Source: an uncultured Ruminococcus sp.
GTDB lineage: Bacteria > Bacillota > Clostridia > Oscillospirales > Ruminococcaceae
DNA: 5,951 nt
NCBI GenBank assembly: GCA_937910385.1
Contig: CALEPT010000202.1
Span: 1 to 5,951, forward strand
Reading direction: 5' to 3'
This document shows positions 1-4,932 of this stretch, in pieces. The notes below the pieces were generated by a model, which saw nothing but the letters and a program-made list of their open reading frames with translations, was not told where the DNA came from and ran no database searches. The position numbers were made by a program, and so were the translations under genes. Within the stretch, counting starts at the first letter, position 1, and each line of letters opens with the position of its first letter.

Positions 1-95
1 AAGAATACAGCATCAAAAAGAATATTTATGCAAAAAAAGAATGCCCAGCCTACAAGAATGAGCAAAAATGTGCGTTATCAAACCCATTTATATAG
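1..95 (+). CDS. Possible C-terminal end of an upstream gene (partial, unidentified)
   Basis: One frame is open from the left edge to a TAG at 93-95 and would encode about 30 residues, rich in Lys, Asn and Cys, ending in SNPFI. I do not recognise the protein. Its stop lies 4 bases before the ATG at 100, which I think was the original relaxase start, so a coupled upstream mobilization-module gene would fit. A second frame is also open, from 1 to a TGA at 157-159, so the choice of frame is not secure. The assignment rests on spacing alone. Confidence 0.25.
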   Translation, partial: EYSIKKNIYAKKECPAYKNEQKCALSNPFI

Positions 96-139
96 TCCGA
101 TGAACTGGGAAACTTGTACTACATTCGATCAGCGGCTCA

Positions 140-1504
140 GTGTGCGGAGCAATTGAATACATCGTGGACGGGAATAAGACCAGAGATCATTCGCTTGTCG
201 AGTCTTTTATGTGCGAGACAGAACCAGTTCGAGCAGCAGAGCAATTCCGAGCAATCCGAGAGCGTTTCGGAAGTAGTCGAAGCACCACCAAAGCACAGCA
301 CATAATTCAATCGTTCTCTCCGAATGAAGTCACCCCCGAAAAGGCTATGGAGATCGCACAGGAATTGTGTCACAGGCTCTTACAGGAGCAGTATCAATAC
401 ATCATCGCCATACATACCGACCATGACCATATTCACGCACATATTCTTGTGAATAATACGAATTTTATCACAGGCAGGACTTTTGAAACGGAGCATAATC
501 AAGGTAGGAAAAGTGAACGTGCGTGGGCAGAGGTTCGGCATATCTCAGACGAGCTATGTAAGGAGAATAATCTTTCCGTCATTGAGAACCCCGAACAGAG
601 CAAGGGCAAGAGCCATTGGGAATGGGATATGACACGACAGGGGCTATCGTGGAAAGCAAAGCTGAAATATGCGATAGATCAGGTAATCAAGGTCAGCGAA
701 AACTTTGAGGACTTCCTTGCCAAGTGCGCAGATTTCGGCATACTCTACGAATACAATCCCGACCATAAGATCGACCTGAAATTTATGCTTGCAGAGCAAA
801 AGGAACGCAATCCGAGAGCGAAGTTCACCCGTAGCCGGACGCTGGGCTGGTATTATGAAACCGAGCAGATCAAAGGGCGTATCGCACAGTATATGGGTGG
901 TATGATATATGTTCCGAGAATCAAAGTCAGACAAATCACTCCGAAAGCTGAGGAGAACAAGTTTGTCCGTGATGCTATCGACCGTGGCAATATGAAGGTG
1001 GCAAGTATCGCCAAGAACATCATTGCCGAATATGGAGTCGAGCCGGAAGAGATACGCAATGCAGCGATCTCCGCTTATGCTCACAGCCGTCGCTTGGTGT
1101 CCGAGCTGAACAACTTGAAAACGGAGATCGAAGATCTGGAAGTCAAGCTGAAAGTCCTGAAGAAATACCGTCAGCTCAAGCACTACGGCGAGGAGCTGAA
1201 AGCTCTCAGCGGTCGAGATGAAAAGAAGTATAAGGAAACCCACAGCTATGAACTCTCCGAATATGGGAAAGTCCGCACACAGGTGTTGGAGCTTTATCCG
1301 TCGGGACATATCCCGACCGTGGAGAAGCTGGAAAAGAGTATCACGGCGCTTCGTAAGAAGCTGTCGGCAATGAATACAGAGTATAATCAGGCGGACAAGA
1401 AAGCCCGTGAGCTTGCCGATGCACAGCGAACGATAGAAGAATACCTGCGGCAGGAGCAGAGCCGAGATCATCAAAAAAGAAAGAAACGGAATGACCTCGA
1501 ATGA
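140..1504 (+). CDS. Relaxase/mobilization nuclease (MOBP, MobA/MobL or VirD2-like), N-terminus probably disrupted
   Basis: This is a DNA relaxase that would nick oriT and lead a strand into a recipient cell during conjugative transfer. Residue numbers count from the GTG at 140. The likely catalytic Tyr is Y7 in AIEYI. AQHIIQSF (52-59) is the second conserved strand. The metal-binding histidine motif HTDHDHIHAHILVNNTN lies at 92-108. Residues from about 315 to 450 are charged and helical, probably coiled coil, with a very basic end (KRKKR). The GTG start has no ribosome binding site and begins only six residues before the Tyr, leaving out the usual first strand. In-frame codons 104-139 read TGKLVLHSISGS, which fits that strand, but a TGA at 101-103 closes the frame and no ATG, GTG or TTG lies between. 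An ATG at 100 would enter this frame if one A near 103-104 were absent. The family call is firm; whether the gene is intact is doubtful. Hairpin terminator follows at 1582-1617. Confidence 0.88.
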   Translation: MCGAIEYIVDGNKTRDHSLVESFMCETEPVRAAEQFRAIRERFGSSRSTTKAQHIIQSFSPNEVTPEKAMEIAQELCHRLLQEQYQYIIAIHTDHDHIHAHILVNNTNFITGRTFETEHNQGRKSERAWAEVRHISDELCKENNLSVIENPEQSKGKSHWEWDMTRQGLSWKAKLKYAIDQVIKVSENFEDFLAKCADFGILYEYNPDHKIDLKFMLAEQKERNPRAKFTRSRTLGWYYETEQIKGRIAQYMGGMIYVPRIKVRQITPKAEENKFVRDAIDRGNMKVASIAKNIIAEYGVEPEEIRNAAISAYAHSRRLVSELNNLKTEIEDLEVKLKVLKKYRQLKHYGEELKALSGRDEKKYKETHSYELSEYGKVRTQVLELYPSGHIPTVEKLEKSITALRKKLSAMNTEYNQADKKARELADAQRTIEEYLRQEQSRDHQKRKKRNDLE

Positions 1505-1519
1505 CGATAGGCTCTCTGG

Positions 1520-1579
1520 CGAACGGAAAAGCGCCTCAGAGCCGTCTGTGACGGTTATGGGGAAACTGATACCCCGAAA
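1520..1579 (+). repeat. Intergenic repeat, copy A
   Basis: This 60-base unit lies 15 bases after the relaxase stop and recurs, diverged, at 2025-2083. By hand about 49 of 61 aligned positions match, including an exact 17-base block (1549-1565). Copy A can fold into a short stem, AGCCGTC-TGT-GACGGTT (1540-1556), and has GGGG (1559-1562) facing CCCC (1572-1575). An 8-base inverted pair, GCTCTCTG (1511-1518) and CAGAGAGC (1603-1610), brackets the unit. Its function is unknown; it could be a structured 3' UTR, a small RNA or an old duplication. Confidence 0.65.
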
Positions 1580-1581
1580 CA

Positions 1582-1617
1582 GTAAAACGCTCCCTGAGCG
1601 TTCAGAGAGCGTTTTAC
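1582..1617 (+). terminator. Hairpin terminator after the relaxase gene
   Basis: GTAAAACGCTC (1582-1592) pairs exactly with GAGCGTTTTAC (1607-1617). After one C/A mismatch, CTGA (1594-1597) pairs with TCAG (1602-1605) around a GCGT loop. The stem is very stable for an intergenic region. The T run (1612-1615) lies inside the distal arm and not after it, so termination is likely but this is not a textbook U-tail. Confidence 0.55.
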
Positions 1618-1671
1618 GATATACAGCATATTTCACCGAGGATTTTTCTGTGATTGCTGCGCCCTGCACAA

Positions 1672-1690
1672 GAATTATTACAAATAATTC
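1672..1690. promoter_or_regulatory. Perfect palindrome beside the small-gene promoter (possible operator)
   Basis: GAATTATT (1672-1679) and AATAATTC (1683-1690) are perfect inverted arms separated by ACA. The site ends 7 bases before the proposed -35 box at 1698, a place where a dimeric regulator could bind. No regulator is encoded in the window, so the operator role is inference from position and symmetry. Confidence 0.35.
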
Positions 1691-1697
1691 GCAGAGC

Positions 1698-1726
1698 TGG
1701 ACTCCGAGATCATTGTAGGCTATAAT
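1698..1726 (+). promoter_or_regulatory. Sigma-A-type promoter of the 70-aa gene
   Basis: TGGACT (1698-1703) matches the -35 consensus at 4 of 6 positions and is followed by a 17-base spacer and a perfect TATAAT (1721-1726). Transcription would begin near 1733. That leaves the ATG at 1736 almost leaderless, which supports the ATG at 1757 as the real start. Confidence 0.65.
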
Positions 1727-1756
1727 AAGGTTACTATGAAATTGGAGGTGCTTCAA

Positions 1757-1969
1757 ATGTTAGCAATACCTGAATTGGCAATGCCGAAATCACAAAAAGT
1801 CACGACTGTCTGCAACGGCAAACGAGAGGTCTGGACAGACTACGAACAGGCAAAGGCGTATTTCCTTGAACTCATGATGACCACCGATGGCGAGGAGCGT
1901 GAGGGAGCAGAATGCGTTTACATTCAGCTCACACACGGCTTGTCGGAGTGCAGCGACGAGGACGATTGA
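1757..1969 (+). CDS. Small acidic accessory protein of a mobile element, 70 aa, unknown function
   Basis: The frame is open from an ATG at 1736, but the ATG at 1757 is preceded by GGAGG (1744-1748) with an 8-base gap and lies about 24 nt after the predicted transcript start, so I use 1757. No signal peptide, membrane segment or catalytic motif is visible. The middle contains WTDYEQAKAYFLELM and EGAECVYIQLTHG, and the tail is acidic (ECSDEDD). From memory, short proteins of this pattern (a Trp/Asp turn, a helix ending FF/FL..M, a Glu-rich loop, then Y-I/L-QL) recur downstream of mobilization genes in Clostridia elements, normally as hypothetical proteins. It has its own promoter and terminator, so it is probably expressed independently of the relaxase. 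A role in transfer or maintenance is only suggested by context. Confidence 0.75.
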   Translation: MLAIPELAMPKSQKVTTVCNGKREVWTDYEQAKAYFLELMMTTDGEEREGAECVYIQLTHGLSECSDEDD

Positions 1970-1980
1970 TTTTAGCAAAG

Positions 1981-2009
1981 CGAGTTGTCGATTATCGACA
2001 GCTCGTTTT
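1981..2009 (+). terminator. Rho-independent terminator of the 70-aa gene
   Basis: CGAGTTGTCG (1981-1990) pairs with CGACAGCTCG (1996-2005) through ten pairs, one of them a wobble, around an ATTAT loop, and is followed by TTTT. It begins 11 bases after the stop codon. AAA at 1977-1979 on the left side means it may also work weakly on the other strand. Confidence 0.78.
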
Positions 2010-2024
2010 GACTATGCCTTGTGA

Positions 2025-2083
2025 CGAACGGAGAATCCCTCAGAGTTGTACATGACGGTTATGGGGAAAGCTGTCCACCGAAA
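2025..2083 (+). repeat. Intergenic repeat, copy B
   Basis: This is the diverged second copy of the unit at 1520-1579, 505 bases further right and in the same orientation. The exact 17-base block is at 2053-2069, with CGAACGG (2025-2031), CCTCAGAG (2038-2045) and CCGAAA (2078-2083) also kept. The stem seen in copy A (CCGTC/GACGG) is lost here, which argues against strong selection on that hairpin. Its right end touches the terminator of the sortase operon, and TCAGAGAGC follows both copies. Confidence 0.62.
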
Positions 2084-2127
2084 AAGAAAGACGGCTCAGA
2101 GAGCTTGTTGTAATCGCTCCCTGATCC
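2081..2127 (-). terminator. Terminator of the sigma-sortase operon
   Basis: On the minus strand GGATCAGGGAGC (2127-2116) pairs with GCTCTCTGAGCC (2104-2093), with one mismatch and one G-U pair, around an 11-base loop. It is followed by a T-rich tail (GTCTTTCTTTTT). It begins 6 bases after the sortase stop and would end the four-gene transcript. Confidence 0.68.
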
Positions 2128-2133
2128 GCCCCA

Positions 2134-2655
2134 CTATTGCTGTAATAGTCCGACTACGACCAATCTCTGTGATCCGTCATCGGTGCAGGTGATGATTGTG
2201 ATGCGATTATCTCCAAAATCATCAAGCACCCATATTTCGTTCGGTTCGACGATATTCATCTCTGCAACTGTATAATTGTAGCTTTTCTTATCCTTGTTAT
2301 AGAGCGTGATCGTCATTCCGATTTCGATATTTTTGAGGTTATTGAAATACTCCTTGTAGATCGTGCTGCTGTGACCAGCAATACAATAATTACCCTTTCC
2401 GAAATCTCCTGATCCGGAGAAATGCCCAACCGCCTTTGAGAGTATGCTGTTATCTGTGCCTTCCAATATTGGAGCTTTGATATTCAAATCAGCAATCTCA
2501 ACAACAGGATTTTCACGCATCAGCTTTTGTTTCTTCCACTCCCGGTAAATCTTTCTGATGCCGAAGAAGCCTAAAATACTGATGCCGATTATAATGGCAA
2601 TGAGCCCTGCCAGAAACAGAGCCCATTGCTTTTTTGTGTGCGTCTTACTTTTCAT
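2134..2655 (-). CDS. Sortase, class D-like, 173 aa
   Basis: Sortases are membrane-tethered cysteine transpeptidases that cleave an LPXTG-type signal and join the protein to the cell wall. The N-terminal segment 12-33 is a membrane anchor followed by a basic stretch (RKIYREWKKQK). The catalytic triad is visible: H95 in YCIAGHSS, C157 in RITIITCTDD (the TLXTC motif) and R164 in SQRLVV. APILEGTD (61-68) and the Gly-rich run before H95 are typical of classes A and D. The length fits class D, but subclass is not certain. The frame is open to an ATG at 2700; I chose the ATG at 2655 because it overlaps the stop of the upstream LPQTG gene by 11 bases, indicating translational coupling, and puts the basic residues directly before the membrane segment. 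The neighbouring substrate is almost certainly the LPQTG protein. Confidence 0.92.
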   Translation of the reverse strand: MKSKTHTKKQWALFLAGLIAIIIGISILGFFGIRKIYREWKKQKLMRENPVVEIADLNIKAPILEGTDNSILSKAVGHFSGSGDFGKGNYCIAGHSSTIYKEYFNNLKNIEIGMTITLYNKDKKSYNYTVAEMNIVEPNEIWVLDDFGDNRITIITCTDDGSQRLVVVGLLQQ

Positions 2656-3952
2656 CTTCTTTGCGGCGGAGAATGCCGGAAGAATACACTGCTCCTGCAC
2701 CTGCTGCGGTCAGCAGCAAGGCAGCAACTGAGATCAGGATGTTGGTCACGGAATTATTACCGGTTTGCGGGAGATCTGCGTTCTTTTCATCTGTTGTTGT
2801 GGTGGTTGTTGTAGTTGTTGTGTTCTCCGCATCAGAATTTACCGTAGTGATTGGCTTGCCATCTACACAAGGCACGAGGTTAAAAGCAGTTCTTTCGATA
2901 TTGTTCTTTTCAGCATATTCCAGAATCGCTGTGTTTGCAGCCGTTTCGGAATTGAACTCCACAACGACCGTACCGGCATACTGCGGATATGCTTCATCGC
3001 TCACGCACTTGGCATCCAGCCTGTTATCTGCAATAAACTTGCTGAACATTTTACGAATCTGCTCGATATCGGTAATTGTTGCCGCTTCTGTAGTTGTGGT
3101 GGTTGAATCAGACAACTCCGCAATTTCTGTTGTGATTCCCAACTCCTCAGCAGATTTCCACTCACTTTTCAGCGTGATGCGACGAACGAGTTCATTGCCT
3201 TTGGCTGATTCAACCTGATCTTTTGTAAGAACACAGGAAAGACGAGGAGAGTTCGCATCATAGGTTGCGGATGTGGGATCAACGCCGATTGCGGTCAATA
3301 TCTCTGTGGTTCTGGAATTGCGTTCTTTTTTAAGTGCTTCTGCTGCAATCTCAGTACAATAATCGAACTCCATGTTTACGATTTCTTCATCGCTATATAA
3401 ATTCTTATCAAGCGTTTCTGCATAGATTGCAGCCTGTTCCTTTGCCCAGGCGGAGATTTCGCCGACCGGAATGTCTTTGTACAGGATATAAACTTCTACA
3501 GACTGTGCGCCGGACGCAAAAGCATTTAATACCTTTTCATCAACTTTAGTATCAGAAGCCGTTTCCTGCACATACGGTTCACCATTAAGCAGAGGGACAA
3601 CACGAATGCTCTCTTTGGGGATATTCTGCTCGATCAAATACTCCATGAGATGATCGTAATCAGTACCATAGTTCGTGCCAATAGAGTCAGCATAATTGAA
3701 TTCAACAATGATTTTTCCGGCGTATTCCGGATGTAAATCATATGTTTCCGCATAGAAACAGGCGGCATCTAACCCATTCTCCTCAAAATATGCAGTCAAT
3801 ATCGTGCATATCTGATCGGTATCGGTGACTGCTTCTTCGGCGAAAATAGTAATTGTCTCGGATTCAACGGCTTCTGCGGCTACATTTACAACACAGACGG
3901 ATGACTGCATCAGCAGAAGTGTCACGGCGAGGTAAGTAAGGATTTTTTTCAT
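2645..3952 (-). CDS. LPQTG cell-wall-anchored protein with two copies of a small repeated domain, 435 aa
   Basis: This is a secreted protein meant for covalent attachment to the cell wall. It starts with a signal peptide (1-26: MKK, a hydrophobic core, cleavage near VAAEA). Domain copy 1 is about 45-128. A different domain at about 135-272 begins VEVYILYKDI. Domain copy 2 is about 295-372. A run of ten Thr (378-387) precedes LPQTG (394-398), a membrane segment (about 402-425) and the tail RRKEDEK. The ATG at 3952 is preceded by AAAGGAGGG at 6-7 bases; an in-frame ATG at 3982 would add ten residues before the signal peptide and has no such site. The gene lies 47 nt after the membrane-sensor gene and overlaps the sortase by 11 bases. 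No enzyme motif is seen; binding or signalling is likelier. The anchor assignment is secure, the ligand unknown. Confidence 0.9.
   Translation of the reverse strand: MKKILTYLAVTLLLMQSSVCVVNVAAEAVESETITIFAEEAVTDTDQICTILTAYFEENGLDAACFYAETYDLHPEYAGKIIVEFNYADSIGTNYGTDYDHLMEYLIEQNIPKESIRVVPLLNGEPYVQETASDTKVDEKVLNAFASGAQSVEVYILYKDIPVGEISAWAKEQAAIYAETLDKNLYSDEEIVNMEFDYCTEIAAEALKKERNSRTTEILTAIGVDPTSATYDANSPRLSCVLTKDQVESAKGNELVRRITLKSEWKSAEELGITTEIAELSDSTTTTTEAATITDIEQIRKMFSKFIADNRLDAKCVSDEAYPQYAGTVVVEFNSETAANTAILEYAEKNNIERTAFNLVPCVDGKPITTVNSDAENTTTTTTTTTTDEKNADLPQTGNNSVTNILISVAALLLTAAGAGAVYSSGILRRKEDEK
2792..2821 (-). repeat. Ten-threonine tract before the LPQTG anchor
   Basis: Ten consecutive Thr codons use ACA, ACT and ACC in mixed order, so this is not a pure triplet expansion. 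It gives an extended, probably glycosylated spacer that would let the domains clear the wall. Confidence 0.8.
2837..3070 (-). repeat. Repeated domain, copy 2 (in LPQTG protein)
   Basis: Residues 295-372. The pattern is an amphipathic helix (EQIRKMFSKFIADN), then LDAKC, AYPQYAGTVVVEFN, a second helix (ILEYAEKNNI) and NLVPCVDGKP. It matches copy 1 at 3569-3820 and the outer domain of the membrane protein at 4003-4236. The helix-strand-helix-strand order suggests a small alpha/beta fold. I cannot assign it to a named family. Confidence 0.75.
3137..3550 (-). other. Middle domain of the LPQTG protein
   Basis: Residues about 135-272. It opens with a short helix (VDEKVLNAFA), then VEVYILYKDI, a long charged helical region with EALKKERNSRT, and ends with LSCVLTKDQVESA and ITLKSEWKSAEEL. 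The ends (VYI..DI and LT.DQV...) recall a recurring domain of hypothetical secreted proteins in ruminococci with an inhibitor-like or propeptide-like outline. That resemblance is from memory and weak. Confidence 0.45.
3569..3820 (-). repeat. Repeated domain, copy 1 (in LPQTG protein)
   Basis: Residues 45-128. DQICTILTAYFEENGLDAAC, then HPEYAGKIIVEFN, LMEYLIEQNI and RVVPLLNGEP align with copy 2 in the same order. It carries an insertion of about seven residues (IGTNYGT region) between the strand and the second helix. Copies 1 and 2 are clearly diverged, so the duplication is old. Confidence 0.75.
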
Positions 3953-3999
3953 AATGAGCCCTCCTTTTTTCGGGTGAAACAAGTGATTGACAGTGGAAA

Positions 4000-4932
4000 T
4001 TAGAGATTGGGATTTTCTTTGTTGACATAAACAAATGTGAGATAGTGTTCATCAATTCCGTTTTGTACTGCATAGATCCGTAATACTCCATCAACTCCTT
4101 TCGTATTACACTCGATCACTACCGTGTTCGGATACTGCGGATATGCGTCCGCATCGGCAACCCAGAGGTGCAGTTCAAGCCCATACAGATCAATTAACTG
4201 CGGAATCAGCTCACGGGCGTGCGCAAGCTCAATCGGATCAGGCACAAATGCATTTGTAGTAGTTGTCGTTGTAGTCGTATCATCAGTAATAGTTGTCATT
4301 TGATCTGTTGTAAATTCACCGGTGGTCGGTGAATAGGTTTGAATTGTTGTAACAGTGTCTGAAATACTTACTGTTAATTCTCCTACTGCCATCGTGGTAA
4401 GTGTTATATCAGTCTGGATCGCTGTTGTCACATTATTAGAACTCGGCACTGTTGTAGTAGGAGGTGGTTCTGTCACTAAATGAGTAGTCGCAGATGCTTG
4501 CATTTCCGTCTGCTTTCCTGTAACCTGTTGAGTTACTGGTGATTCAGACGCATCGGTAACGGCTGCTGTTGTCTGCGTTTGAATGCTTGCTGTAGTAGAA
4601 ATATGATCTGTCCTGTCCCTGGAAGTTGGTGTGGTAATGAAAACAGGCTCTGTCTGCTTCGTGATCTGCGTCTTGGATGTATTTTCAGATTCCGTTGATG
4701 TTGTGGTTTCGGGTACTTCCAATGTCGTTTCATCTATAACATCGGGCTGAACGGGGATACCCGGTAATTTGCGAAAATGGTTCCAATAACCGAGTCCAAG
4801 TACAGCACATAAGCAGAAACAAGCCAAAACCGGAGCGCTATGTTTTATGGTGAGGATGCGTCTTTTCCTGCGCTCCTGATATTCATTACGTCTGGAAAGT
4901 ACGCTTTGAAACATCTGATCGTCATTCTTCAT
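4000..4932 (-). CDS. Single-pass membrane protein with Thr-rich stalk, putative ECF anti-sigma/sensor, 310 aa
   Basis: The gene lies directly downstream of the ECF sigma gene, overlapping it by 11 bases, the usual place of an anti-sigma factor. Residues 1-30 are a short, basic, probably cytoplasmic tail (RRNEYQERRKRR). Residues 32-49 are a membrane segment. About 65-228 are a Thr/Ser-rich stalk ending in eight Thr (219-226). About 233-310 are an outer domain with LIPQLIDLYGLEL, AYPQYPNTVVIECN and LRIYAVQNGI, homologous to the two domains of the LPQTG protein. No HxxxCxxC zinc anti-sigma motif is present, and the cytoplasmic part is much shorter than a classical anti-sigma domain. AAGGAG lies 12-17 bases before the ATG at 4932; a TTG at 4938 has a closer fit, and a GTG at 4944 touches that site. 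The anti-sigma role is inference from order and topology; a sensor or wall-associated partner is possible. Confidence 0.75.
   Translation of the reverse strand: MKNDDQMFQSVLSRRNEYQERRKRRILTIKHSAPVLACFCLCAVLGLGYWNHFRKLPGIPVQPDVIDETTLEVPETTTSTESENTSKTQITKQTEPVFITTPTSRDRTDHISTTASIQTQTTAAVTDASESPVTQQVTGKQTEMQASATTHLVTEPPPTTTVPSSNNVTTAIQTDITLTTMAVGELTVSISDTVTTIQTYSPTTGEFTTDQMTTITDDTTTTTTTTNAFVPDPIELAHARELIPQLIDLYGLELHLWVADADAYPQYPNTVVIECNTKGVDGVLRIYAVQNGIDEHYLTFVYVNKENPNL
4003..4236 (-). repeat. Repeated domain, third copy (in the membrane protein)
   Basis: Residues about 233-310. AYPQYPNTVVIECN matches AYPQYAGTVVVEFN of the LPQTG protein at 10 of 14 positions, and the flanking helices align. A 15-base exact nucleotide match (4132-4146 and 2978-2992) falls in this motif. 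It ends the protein, so it is the most external part of the putative sensor. Confidence 0.72.

Noticed and set aside
1..139. oriT upstream of the relaxase
   Set aside because: This is the expected place, but I see no convincing inverted repeat with a nic-like site in the visible 139 bases.
1540..1575. Repeat copies as integron attC sites
   Set aside because: The conserved GTTATGG does not fit the GTTRRRY core site, there is no paired R'/R'' arrangement, and no integrase is seen.
1491..1718. A 75-codon plus-strand frame overlapping the relaxase end
   Set aside because: It crosses repeat copy A and the hairpin terminator, has no ribosome binding site and no family resemblance.
1654..1725. A short peptide-like frame reading AQELLQIIRRAGLRDH before a TAA
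   Set aside because: It looks protein-like but is only about 23 codons, lacks a start signal and overlaps the palindrome and promoter. It could be a coding remnant, but this cannot be shown.
644..1756. A 370-codon open frame on the minus strand opposite the relaxase
   Set aside because: It runs antisense to a gene with clear relaxase motifs, has no recognisable domain and no ribosome binding site. It is a by-product of codon use in the relaxase.
2792..2821. Thr-codon run as a phase-variable triplet or CRISPR-like repeat
   Set aside because: Codons are mixed and there are no spacers. Changes in multiples of three would not switch the gene off.
2634..3218. A 194-codon plus-strand frame with a long Val run
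   Set aside because: The Val run is the antisense reading of the Thr tract in the LPQTG gene. There is no independent support.
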